Origin: Micromonospora mirobrigensis
GTDB taxonomy: Bacteria > Actinomycetota > Actinomycetes > Mycobacteriales > Micromonosporaceae
Length of the DNA: 64,000 nucleotides
Direction: 5' to 3'
Assembly: GCF_900091555.1 (NCBI RefSeq)
Contig: NZ_FMCX01000013.1
Location: 1 to 64,000, forward strand
Part shown: in pieces, positions 17,347 to 25,076 of the stretch
Layout of the letters: each line of letters opens with the position of its first letter
Position numbering within the stretch: position 1 is the stretch's first letter
Made by a program: the position numbers and the translations under genes
Notes under the pieces: model-generated
Databases searched by the model: none
What the model was told of the DNA's origin: nothing
The model's input: the letters and a program-made list of their open reading frames with translations, nothing else

Positions 17347-18065
17347 GAGCGCTGGCTCAGCGAGCTTCGGATCCAGCCTGCACCCTGCCTTTGTCTTGAG
17401 TGCCTCTCGGCGGCGTGAGGGCTCTTGCCGCTGTGCCGCCGGCTGTCATGGAATGCCGGGCACGTCCTGGCGGTGGAGCTGGTGCCGCGACCGTGTGATC
17501 CGGCGGCAAGCCAGTCCCGGGGTTGGACTGGCGCGGCAGGCGGAAGCCCCGACCATCCGACCAGGGCGCCCCGCTGGCTTCCGTCACGGCCTCGCTGAGG
17601 CTGGTTCCTCTACCCGTGGGGGCGGTGTCCCGGCGGCTGTCGGTGGCTCACCGCCCCGGCGCCGTAGGCGGCCGGGGCGGCTTGCCGCCGGCCGGGCTTG
17701 CCGCCCCGCACCGCGCGGAGCGCGGTGCCTTGATCCAGAACAGAGCAAATCGGCAAAGGTTCTTGGATCACATTCTTGGATACGTGCCTGTACACCCGGT
17801 TCCAGTCGACGTCACGTTGACGGTCGCTGCGCCGCACCGCCAGCTCGGAAGGTCCCCGTTGTCGCCTCAGGAAACGGCCTGACACAGTGCGAGGACCTGC
17901 ACAACCGAGGGGACCGGGTGCGGCAGCGAGGCGGATCGCACCCACTGGCTATCGTCTCTTCGCCTATCGGTCGGGCACGAGGCGGTCACGTCGACCGGCT
18001 CACGGCGCCCGAGTACAACCTATGCGGGTCTGGGGATACTGTAGAGGCGTCGCTAGGCTCATCGG
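17347..18065. other. 720-bp non-coding left end of the AICE, rich in inverted repeats
   Basis: No convincing gene is seen. The open frames here (for example 17396-18073) are Arg/Pro/Gly-rich without family features. The region has several GC-rich hairpins: CCAGTCC/GGACTGG at 17511-17531 and a 9-bp perfect stem GCACCGCGC/GCGCGGTGC with a 3-base loop at 17708-17728, preceded by repeated GCCGCC/GGCGGC stretches (17650-17706). It may hold a promoter for the cargo operon, a transfer locus or origin, or a structured RNA. Two isolated ACGGCCT copies (17586, 17874) also occur. Confidence 0.5.
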
Positions 18066-18710
18066 GTGCCTGACAGCGAATACACGCCGACGCACGTCCT
18101 GACAGCCGAGGCCGTGCGCTGGGGGATTGAAACCCTCGCGTTCCAGCGGCTGCATCCGACGTTCGTGATGTATCTCTACCTGCGCAAACAGCAGCGAGCA
18201 GGGAAGTTGGGCGAGGCATCTGCATCGTCAGACGAGCTGCTAGCCCTGATCCGGATGCCTGGTAACCCAACGAAGCCGTACTACTTTCCACTGATCGACC
18301 GCGGGAAGCGAAAGCCAGGGGAACTGCTGCCCAGCTTTTGGCGCGCGGAGAACATTCCTGGGAGTTGGTCGCCAGGCTCCATCTTCCGCCTTAAGGGCGG
18401 CGGATGGATGGGCCTCTCCAACGGCGGATATACCCTTCCTCAGGACCACATCGACCGAGCGTTGCGCGAATTGCTATACGAAACGCCGGTCTCGGCGCTC
18501 GCGCTAGGAGCGTACTTTCTACGCAATGACGGCTTTATTATTTCAGGCGTGCCGGCTCCTACCGATCTGATCGCGGGGTTCAGATTGAAGTTCGATTACC
18601 CAGATGATGCAGAGGACGAGTTCGCTACCCTCTTTAAGGCTAATGTTCCAACCGGCGTTGATTTCGAATGGTTCGAACAACCAAATTCCTCTGTCATCCA
18701 GAATTCCTGA
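18066..18710 (+). CDS. unknown protein, first gene of a McrBC-like operon (possible DNA-recognition subunit)
   Basis: The protein has 214 residues with a GTG start. I do not recognise its family. It begins with a predicted helical region (VLTAEAVRWGIETLAFQRLH), has an aromatic/basic middle (NPTKPYYFPLIDRGKRKPGE, FWRAENIPGSW) and an acidic C-terminal part. The next gene, 11 bp downstream, is a McrB-type AAA+ motor that lacks the usual N-terminal modified-base-binding domain. This separate protein may therefore supply target recognition; that is inference. Codon use is less GC-biased than in the AICE backbone, marking it as acquired cargo. Confidence 0.6.
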   Translation: MPDSEYTPTHVLTAEAVRWGIETLAFQRLHPTFVMYLYLRKQQRAGKLGEASASSDELLALIRMPGNPTKPYYFPLIDRGKRKPGELLPSFWRAENIPGSWSPGSIFRLKGGGWMGLSNGGYTLPQDHIDRALRELLYETPVSALALGAYFLRNDGFIISGVPAPTDLIAGFRLKFDYPDDAEDEFATLFKANVPTGVDFEWFEQPNSSVIQNS

Positions 18711-18721
18711 TTGAGGACCCA

Positions 18722-19684
18722 ATGCTTGAGAAAATCGTGCCCAGCGTCCGGACTTTAGCTGCCGACGACTTGGGGATCGGCTCGATGGCGAAGGCAGAGA
18801 TCAGTCATTCCTCCTCCGCTCCGGACGCGCCAGAGATCACTGGCGATAACCCCCGTGTGCAGGAAATTGCTCGCCTTGCCGGTGTATACGGCGGCGTGAT
18901 CCTCACTGGTCCGCCGGGAACCTCGAAATCGTTCTTCGCGCACGCCGCAGCAGAGGTGATTGCAGGTGGCGCAAAGAAACGGTGTGCATTCGTTCAGTTC
19001 CATGCCAGTTATCAATATGAAGATTTTATGCTCGGGCTGTCTCCCGAGGAAGGCGGGTTTGGCTTCAAAAAGGGCCCATTTCTCCGCCTGGTGCACGCAG
19101 CAACTAAAGACCGAGGCAACACCTACGTACTTGTTATCGATGAGTTGTCCCGCGCCGACGTCGGGAGGGTGTTCGGTGAAGCGCTGACATACGTCGAACG
19201 TAGTAAGCGCGAATTGCCATTCACTATAGCTAATGGTGAAGAGATTAGGGTGCCATCTAATCTAATCATCCTCGCGACGATGAATCCCTTCGATCGAGGA
19301 GTAGATGAAGTCGACGCTGCCTTCGAGCGCCGCTTCGCCAAAATCTCGATGGATCCGGACAAAGATGTTCTGGTGGAGATGCTCGATGGCAACGGGATGG
19401 AGGAAGAGCTCAAGGCGGGCGTGATCCGCTGGTTTGGGCGAATCAACGGACACGCCCGCAAAAACCCTGCCGCCGCCGTAGGTCACGCCTATTTCTCTAC
19501 TGCGACGGACGAGGCATCCCTTTGGGACATCTGGGAGTACCAACTGAAGTACCTCGTGCAGCGAGCTTTCCGCCGCGACGAAAACACCCGGGCCGATCTG
19601 GAGACGGCATGGACGCACATCTTTCCTACGCCGGAGCCGCTGTCGGCCTCGGCTGGCCAGTCGTCACCTGAGCCGCCGAAGTGA
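18722..19684 (+). CDS. McrB-like AAA+ GTPase/ATPase (restriction motor)
   Basis: The protein has 320 residues from ATG 18722 with GAGG upstream; an earlier frame from 18668 overlaps the preceding gene. Walker A is GPPGTSKS (residues 63-70), Walker B VLVIDEL (136-142), and the McrB-type signature ATMNPFDRGVDEVDAAFERRF (residues 185-205) carries the sensor and arginine residues. McrB motors form rings that translocate DNA with McrC. Classic McrB has an N-terminal ~160-residue DNA-binding domain; here only ~60 residues precede Walker A, so recognition must come from elsewhere. It overlaps the mcrC-like gene by 4 bp and has a TTA codon at 18755. Confidence 0.88.
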   Translation: MLEKIVPSVRTLAADDLGIGSMAKAEISHSSSAPDAPEITGDNPRVQEIARLAGVYGGVILTGPPGTSKSFFAHAAAEVIAGGAKKRCAFVQFHASYQYEDFMLGLSPEEGGFGFKKGPFLRLVHAATKDRGNTYVLVIDELSRADVGRVFGEALTYVERSKRELPFTIANGEEIRVPSNLIILATMNPFDRGVDEVDAAFERRFAKISMDPDKDVLVEMLDGNGMEEELKAGVIRWFGRINGHARKNPAAAVGHAYFSTATDEASLWDIWEYQLKYLVQRAFRRDENTRADLETAWTHIFPTPEPLSASAGQSSPEPPK

Positions 19685-21084
19685 CAGAGGCAGCCGCGGA
19701 CCTAGTAATTGTGGAGTGTGCCGAGCATGAGAGCGTCGAGATTGACACGGCGCTCTGGTTGAATAGCGACCACCACCTGGTCCTGAACTCGGAAATCGAC
19801 GGACGGGATATTCTTCGCGCAAACTTCCGCAAGGGTGCGCTTCGGCTCCAGGCCACTTCGTATGTCGGTGTCATCCCTCTAAATGATCGCGTCATTGTCC
19901 GAGTCAAACCTCGCGTCCCGATCGCCAACTTGACGCGCATGGTGATCGAGACTGGGCATGACGTATTGGCTCTATCCACCTTCCGGGAGTACTCCAGTCG
20001 CGGCACTGCTGACGACTGGGCGATGGACATCTTCGCCGACGCACTGCTCGACTACCTGGATGAGCTACTCGATGCGGGCATGATGCGCTCATATGAGCGC
20101 TGCGAAGATGAAGGCCATTTCCCGCATGGCCGTATTGACTTTACTCAGACAATGCAACGCTTCGCCGCGCGTGGGGTGCCGAACAAGGCCGCCTACTCCT
20201 GGTTCGAGCGCACCGTCGACATTCCGGCCAACCGCTGCATCAAGGCGGCGATGGAAGTAGTGCACGCCTATCTGACTAAGTCAAAGGCGAAGCCGCGGAG
20301 GGGTGATCGCGCAAAGATCGCCCGGCTGGCAGGACAGCTACTTGCCTTTGAGGAAGTAGGCGAAGACACTGGCTACCGATTCCTCGATGACCCAGTGGTG
20401 CTCGGTCTGACGCCGCTTCCCGATCCACGCGCCTACTACCGATCCGCGCTAGACCTGTCGGTCGTGATTCTGCGTGGCGCCGGTATTTCGCTTGATCTTG
20501 GTGGCACCGGCGTGCGTCTAAGCTCGCTCCTCATTGACACGAATAAGCTGTTCGAGAACTTTGTTCGTATCAGCTTGGCGAAGCATGCAGCAAGACAGAA
20601 TTGGCCGGTGGAGGTCCTCGACGGTAACGCCGAAGGTCGGGTCGACCTATATGATGTGCCAGACCCTCTGCCATCGCCCCTCGGAACGCCCCTTAAAGCG
20701 CTCGCTAGCCTTGATCCGGGAAAGGCGCAGCCTGATATTGTTGTGCGGGGACTCGATCGCAATTTCCGGCTCATCGCCGAGGTTAAAAACACTGTTCACG
20801 GCAAGAACTCAAAAGCGGAAGACGTCCTGCCCGATCGAGATGAGGTCGAGCAGGCAGTAACCTATGCTTTGCGCTATGGCCTCAACTTCGCCCTGTTAAT
20901 CCATCCCTGGATCAAGGGTAAGAAGGGGCTCGTTTACGTCGGCCGAGTGCGCTCTGTCGACGTATATGACTACAGGCTTGATCTGTCTAAGGATGAGGGC
21001 ACTGATGAGGCACTGGCCGACATGGCGTTGACTGTGGCCGGCCTTGCAGGGCTGCCCGCCGGTCAGCCGCCGATTTCGGCCTGA
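19681..21084 (+). CDS. McrC-like PD-(D/E)xK nuclease subunit
   Basis: The protein has 467 residues with a GTG start overlapping the motor gene (GTGA). The N-terminal half resembles the McrC family (VGVIPLNDRVIVRVKPRVPI followed by NLTRM; FREYSSRGTADDWAMDIFAD). The C-terminal nuclease core has QPDIVV (D352) and LIAEVKN (E367, K369), the PD-(D/E)xK metal-binding pattern. McrC stimulates McrB hydrolysis and cuts DNA. The 3' end overlaps the convergent methyltransferase gene by 22 bp, which ties the two together physically. A TTA codon lies at 20896. Confidence 0.88.
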   Translation: MTEAAADLVIVECAEHESVEIDTALWLNSDHHLVLNSEIDGRDILRANFRKGALRLQATSYVGVIPLNDRVIVRVKPRVPIANLTRMVIETGHDVLALSTFREYSSRGTADDWAMDIFADALLDYLDELLDAGMMRSYERCEDEGHFPHGRIDFTQTMQRFAARGVPNKAAYSWFERTVDIPANRCIKAAMEVVHAYLTKSKAKPRRGDRAKIARLAGQLLAFEEVGEDTGYRFLDDPVVLGLTPLPDPRAYYRSALDLSVVILRGAGISLDLGGTGVRLSSLLIDTNKLFENFVRISLAKHAARQNWPVEVLDGNAEGRVDLYDVPDPLPSPLGTPLKALASLDPGKAQPDIVVRGLDRNFRLIAEVKNTVHGKNSKAEDVLPDRDEVEQAVTYALRYGLNFALLIHPWIKGKKGLVYVGRVRSVDVYDYRLDLSKDEGTDEALADMALTVAGLAGLPAGQPPISA

Positions 21085-22214
21085 TTCATTAGGGGCACTA
21101 GATCGACGCCGACCGCGTCACGGCCTTCCGCATTCGCTGTCTTTAGAGTTGTCCCAGTGCCAGCGAAGGGGTCAAGAACTACGCCGCGTGCGGGTGTGCC
21201 ATGTCCGCAGTCAGTCCAGCCTACCGTGCGCTTCTTGGCGAAGGTGAACTCGCGGAAGTAGCCACCGAGCACCGCCTTTGCCTCCATCGCGAGCCTCTGC
21301 ACTTCGAGACTGTTGCGCCCGGTGCCGCTCTGAAACTTAGTGGCTTTGCCGACATCTGAAACGCCGAAAGCCTGGATCGCACGGATGTGATCTGGCGTCA
21401 AGTTGTATTCCTTAGCCAGTTCCATCGCCCGCTTCGCCTGCGGGCGCGTCGGATCCAAATCGGCTGTACGCTCGATCACTCGGCGGCGTGGGACATTGCA
21501 TGTCGCACAGACCTGCGGCGGCGCGGCCAGCATGATTGCACGGCGCACTATCTCACGCGGGAACGGGGCAAGGTGCTCGCCCATGTTGCGCTCAGGGTTG
21601 ATCAACCAAACGTCACCCGGGTTGGCGCCATTGCCGACTGACTCCGAGTACCCGACAAGGTCATAGTAATAGTCCGGGCGCGGAGTCAAGTGGATGATGT
21701 ACTCGTGGCGGTTGGCGAGCCGGTTCTTCACTGGATCTGGCATGCCAGATTCCTTGGCCCAGATAATCCTATTGCGAACTAGCCAACCGCCGCTATTTAT
21801 TGCGTCCCACTCGATGCGGCCGGGGATGCCAAGCAGCGACTTTTTGAAATATGTGTCACCGACGTTCAGGAAGAGCGAGCCGTGTGGTCGTAGTACACGT
21901 TTCCACTCCTCAAGGCATTCCAGCATTGCATGGACATACGCCTCTGGAGTCGCCTCTTGCCCGATCTGGTCCGCGTGCCCGTAGTCCCTTTTGTTCCAAT
22001 ACGGGGGAGATGTGACAATTAGGTCGACTGAGTTTTTTGGGAGCCCGGTCTTGCGGGCGTCGCCGGGTGTGAAGGTGAGCTGAGGGTCGAGTAGGTCACA
22101 CTCCCAGTCTTCAAGCTGGGTTACGGACACTGCGCCAAGGTTCGGTCGGGCTGCAACGGGCTCCGCATCGGTCTCCGGGGCATGCATGGGAGACGTCCTG
22201 GAGTGGCGGTTCAC
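21063..22214 (-). CDS. site-specific DNA methyltransferase, beta class (N4-cytosine or N6-adenine)
   Basis: The protein has 383 residues from GTG 22214, preceded by GGAAAGGGAAG; longer (TTG/ATG further up) and shorter (ATG 22187) starts are possible. Motif IV TSPPYW comes first (residues 68-73) and the SAM-binding motif I DPFAGTGTT last (348-356), which is the beta order. SPPY is most usual in N4-cytosine enzymes. The region between, with a Cys pair VCATCNVP, is the likely target-recognition part. It is convergent with and overlaps the McrC-like gene, suggesting a McrBC-type nuclease with its own protecting methylase. Confidence 0.88.
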   Translation of the reverse strand: MNRHSRTSPMHAPETDAEPVAARPNLGAVSVTQLEDWECDLLDPQLTFTPGDARKTGLPKNSVDLIVTSPPYWNKRDYGHADQIGQEATPEAYVHAMLECLEEWKRVLRPHGSLFLNVGDTYFKKSLLGIPGRIEWDAINSGGWLVRNRIIWAKESGMPDPVKNRLANRHEYIIHLTPRPDYYYDLVGYSESVGNGANPGDVWLINPERNMGEHLAPFPREIVRRAIMLAAPPQVCATCNVPRRRVIERTADLDPTRPQAKRAMELAKEYNLTPDHIRAIQAFGVSDVGKATKFQSGTGRNSLEVQRLAMEAKAVLGGYFREFTFAKKRTVGWTDCGHGTPARGVVLDPFAGTGTTLKTANAEGRDAVGVDLVPLMNQAEIGG

Positions 22215-22474
22215 GGGCTTCCCTTTCCTACTACTTTGGCTCGATCGATGCGCAGGCTGGAGGCAGGGCTGCCATCTTGCCGGACGCACCTCGAAAGATC
22301 ATATCCAGCCGATCGAACCAGCCCTCGAAGCATGTATAGCCGGTAGAGCGGTGGTCGTCGAGGACCGTCCCGGCGAGTTGCCCAGGCACGGTGGAGCTCC
22401 GGTCCGGTCCGCTGGGCGGCGCGACGACCTGCGTAGCGGGCCGCTTGGAAGGGGTAGCAGCTGTGCTCCGACGG

Positions 22475-22885
22475 CTACGAGTCGTTGGGGCCTGGCCGAT
22501 AGGTTCTGATGACCTTGTCGACCTGCTCTCCCCGCCGGACGACGGTGACCCGTTCAACCAGCGTCGTTCCAACCTCGACTTCGAACAGGGCTGCGAGGTG
22601 TGCATCGGCAGGAATCTTCCGCTGCCTGGTCTCCGGCTGGTCGGCATGGTTGTGGGCGTGAGACGCCGCGTAAGTGCCCCTGCCGTGTTCGGTGACGGCT
22701 AGACCTTCCTCCCTCAGAGCAGCTATTGCCTTCCGAACCGTGCCGCGGGCTGCGCGGAACTCGGATATGAGGACGCTTTCTGCTGGCAAGAGGGTGCCGG
22801 GCGGGATAGCGCCGCTCTCGATTCGCTCTCGCAGCTCGTCGGCGATAACTCTGTAACGGGGCTGTCCGTAGTGCGGGGTGGGCAC
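22475..22885 (-). CDS. GntR-family regulator of the AICE (short form)
   Basis: The protein has 136 residues from GTG 22885; a TTG at 22924 would start within a palindromic operator. The GntR winged helix is clear: YRVIADELRERIESGAIPPG, LLPAESVLISEFRAARGTVR, then KAIAALREEGL and EHGRGTYA. The remaining ~50 residues are too short for a full UTRA effector domain, though the VEVGTTLVERVTVV segment resembles its start, so it may be a truncated or minimal regulator. A strong inverted repeat just upstream (22901-22922) is likely its own operator, and a related one precedes the transfer operon. Confidence 0.82.
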   Translation of the reverse strand: MPTPHYGQPRYRVIADELRERIESGAIPPGTLLPAESVLISEFRAARGTVRKAIAALREEGLAVTEHGRGTYAASHAHNHADQPETRQRKIPADAHLAALFEVEVGTTLVERVTVVRRGEQVDKVIRTYRPGPNDS

Positions 22886-22900
22886 CTGCTCACCGTACCT

Positions 22901-22922
22901 GGCACTTGTCTTACCAAGTGCC
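22901..22922. promoter_or_regulatory. palindromic operator upstream of the GntR gene
   Basis: GGCACTTG-N6-CAAGTGCC is a perfect inverted repeat, 13 bp or more upstream of the GntR start. The core CTTGTCT..CCAAGTGCC recurs at 28181-28197 before the transfer operon, pointing to one regulator controlling both. Confidence 0.75.
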
Positions 22923-23208
22923 AACCAAGCGACACGTTTCGACGTATAGACAACACGTCCACTTGTAGGTACGTTTCCCTGTGTGCGGCCAGGGTGACGG
23001 CTCGCGTCAGGGGTGGTGCCGCGCCAGCCCTGGTCGCACCTGATGCGCGGCGTCCTGTCGGACCGGTTGCGGTAGCCGCGCGTACAAGTTGGCTCGGCGA
23101 TACCCGACCCGTCTGTGTCGGACGGTGCGCCGTGCCTTCATCCGGGCCGGTGGCCGGCTGCATTCCCCCGTGGCTGGCCACCGGTCCTCGCCTACCTGTG
23201 GAGGTGCG
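22923..23208. other. intergenic region, no gene seen
   Basis: Apart from a half-site CCACTTGTAGGTAC near 22949 and promoter-like AT-richer bases at 22941-22955 (GACGTATAGA), nothing convincing is found. It probably contains divergent promoters for the GntR gene and the small plus-strand genes. Confidence 0.45.
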
Positions 23209-23442
23209 ATGTCCGGCTCTCATCGTCGGCGCCGTTGGTTCTCATCCTGGTGGTCCCGGAGACGTCCGCCGGCTGTGCCCACCGGCAGCAACGTCTTGCC
23301 GAGTCGACGCACGCCGACCAATGCCGGGCCGACGTACTGGTGGGGTGTGGGGCCGACGCGGGAGTTGCCCATGCTGCGGTACGCGCCGTTGATGACGCTG
23401 GCGCAGTCCTACCGGGGCAATGGTGGGCGGTGGCAGCGGTGA
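23209..23442 (+). CDS. small basic, Trp/Arg-rich AICE protein of unknown function
   Basis: The protein has 77 residues from ATG 23209, with GGAGG nine bases upstream, which decides the start over the longer frame from 23089. It is strongly basic at the N-terminus (HRRRRWFSSWWSRRR) and has PMLRYAPLMTLAQSYRGNGG near the end. No family is recognised. The stop overlaps the next GTG (GTGA), so it heads a coupled string of four genes ending in the long GntR regulator. Confidence 0.6.
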   Translation: MSGSHRRRRWFSSWWSRRRPPAVPTGSNVLPSRRTPTNAGPTYWWGVGPTRELPMLRYAPLMTLAQSYRGNGGRWQR

Positions 23443-23771
23443 GGCGGACGAACAAGTCGGCCGAGATCACGAGCCACCCGGACTGGTGTGCGCCGGATCG
23501 CTGCGGCCACCTGGTGCCGCCGGTGATGGCGCACATGGCCCGGCGTCACCGGGGCCCGATGTACCGGCTTGGTGACATCCGGTCGGGCGGAGCAGTCGTC
23601 ACCTACCTCATCGGTGCTGACGCCCTGGCGCCGTTGGTCGCAGTGCACGCGACGTGCCGGGCGGGGAACGCCTGGGCGGAGTTGCCGCTGTCCCAGGTGG
23701 CCCAACTGGTCGACCATCTGCGGGGCCTGTTGAAGCAGGCCGGCGGCGACCTGGGAGCCGACGATGAGTGA
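23439..23771 (+). CDS. DUF6907-like small protein
   Basis: The protein has 110 residues with GTG 23439 overlapping the previous stop. It has a Cys/His N-terminal motif HPDWCAPDRCGHLVPP then MAHMARRH, and a C-terminal helix PLSQVAQLVDHLRGLLKQAG. This layout (short CxxxxC/H zinc-like head, beta-rich middle, helix) is typical of DUF6907 proteins found in actinomycete integrative elements and chromosomes. The function is unknown. It overlaps the next gene, a paralogue-like protein, by 8 bp. Confidence 0.65.
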   Translation: MRRTNKSAEITSHPDWCAPDRCGHLVPPVMAHMARRHRGPMYRLGDIRSGGAVVTYLIGADALAPLVAVHATCRAGNAWAELPLSQVAQLVDHLRGLLKQAGGDLGADDE

Positions 23772-24105
23772 GGGCCGGCCCATGACCGGGAGCGCCCCGC
23801 TGTCGGTCCCGTCGGCCGCATGCCCGGGGTGGTGCCGGGGCTGCGGACCGAACGACCCGATGCACCGCGGCTTCATCGCCACGATCGGCCGGGAGCGGAC
23901 CGGCTGGGTCAGCCTTCAGCTTCTCATCGACCGGTTCGCGCGTCGGGACCTGGCCGTCAAACTCGACGCGACCCGCTACGGCGCGACGCAAACCGTGCTT
24001 CTCTCGGCGGCGCAGCTCGACCGGCTGATTGACGAGCTGACGCGCGCCCGTGAGGTGATGCGGGCACCGGTCAGTCAGGGCCGTTGGACGGGGGAGGGGC
24101 GATGA
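23764..24105 (+). CDS. second DUF6907-like small protein
   Basis: The protein has 113 residues from ATG 23764. It shows the same plan as its neighbour: CPGWCRGCGPNDPMHRG head, a middle with KLDATRYGATQTVLLSA, and a terminal helix AAQLDRLIDELTRAREVM. The two may be ancient duplicates acting together. The stop overlaps the ATG of the GntR gene (ATGA). Function unknown. Confidence 0.65.
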   Translation: MSEGRPMTGSAPLSVPSAACPGWCRGCGPNDPMHRGFIATIGRERTGWVSLQLLIDRFARRDLAVKLDATRYGATQTVLLSAAQLDRLIDELTRAREVMRAPVSQGRWTGEGR

Positions 24106-25076
24106 ACCCCGGCAGCCGTCGGCGCGTGGCCGTTCCCCGTACTCCTGGCCCACGTCGTGGGCAGCCACCGCGAGCAGCGATAACGGTTCCGCCGGTTCCT
24201 GAGCGGCCCGCCGGCGGGACCACCTGGCAGACGTTGGAACGTCTAGGGGGTACGGTGACCGGTGTGCATGGCCGGGACTGGCGCCCTCGCTACCTGCAAC
24301 TCGCGGAGGAGTTGCGGGTAAAGATCATGAGCGGAGAGATGGCCCCGGGAACGCTCATGCCGAGCGAGACGGAGTTGGCGGAGTCGTCCGGCCTGTCCCG
24401 GACCAGCGTCCGCAACGCCATCCGTCAGCTCCGGGAATGGGGCCTGGTCCGGGCCGAGCAGGGGCGCGGGACCTACGTCCGGGCGCCTCGGCAGCGGGTA
24501 CGCCGTCGGAACAGCGAGCGGTACCAGTGGGAGAAGGACCGGGTCCTGCTCGACGAGGCCGAGCGGTTGAAGACGGGTGCCACCGAGCACGACACCGGCC
24601 TGACCGTCGATGATCTGAAGTTCCACGCGGAGTACTCCCGGGTGGAGGCGGATGCGGAGATGGCCGCGGCCTTGCAGGTCGAATCGGGTACGCCACTGCT
24701 GCGCCGGGTCTACTGGACGTCGTCCCGCCACGAGAGCGCACCGCTGACCGTGTCGTACTCCTACCTGCCGTACGACCTGGTGGCCACGAACCCGGACCTG
24801 CTCGATGAGAGCAAGGAACCATGGCCCGGCGGCACGCAGCACCAGCTCTACACGCTCGGCATCGAGCTGGATCGGATCGACGACGAGATCCGGGCACGTC
24901 CGCCATCCCCGGATGAGGCCGAACTGCTGGACATCGACCCGGGCGTCTCCGTGCTCACCGTCCGGAAGACCTCGATCGACACCACGGGCCGGGTCGTCGA
25001 GGTCGCCGACGTGGTGATGCCGGGCGACCGGACCGAGCTTGTCTACTCCCACAAACTCCAACGGTGGAAAACTTGA
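24102..25076 (+). CDS. GntR-family regulator with UTRA domain (KorSA-like)
   Basis: The protein has 324 residues from ATG 24102, which overlaps the preceding stop and has GGAGGGG upstream. The first ~55 residues are Pro/Arg-rich, and a GTG at 24264 (VHGRDWRPRYLQ) would give a more typical GntR N-terminus. The HTH is YLQLAEELRVKIMSGEMAPG then LMPSETELAESSGLSRTSVR. A UTRA effector domain occupies the C-terminal half (LLRRVYWTSS, YSYLPYDL, PGVSVLTVRKTS). KorSA of pSAM2, also GntR, represses transfer and replication genes. This is the larger of two GntR genes in the element. Confidence 0.85.
   Translation: MNPGSRRRVAVPRTPGPRRGQPPRAAITVPPVPERPAGGTTWQTLERLGGTVTGVHGRDWRPRYLQLAEELRVKIMSGEMAPGTLMPSETELAESSGLSRTSVRNAIRQLREWGLVRAEQGRGTYVRAPRQRVRRRNSERYQWEKDRVLLDEAERLKTGATEHDTGLTVDDLKFHAEYSRVEADAEMAAALQVESGTPLLRRVYWTSSRHESAPLTVSYSYLPYDLVATNPDLLDESKEPWPGGTQHQLYTLGIELDRIDDEIRARPPSPDEAELLDIDPGVSVLTVRKTSIDTTGRVVEVADVVMPGDRTELVYSHKLQRWKT

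Noticed and set aside
17396..18073. 225-codon frame at the left end of the AICE
   Set aside because: It is Arg/Pro/Gly-rich with no recognisable domain or good ribosome site, and it crosses several hairpins; treated as non-coding.
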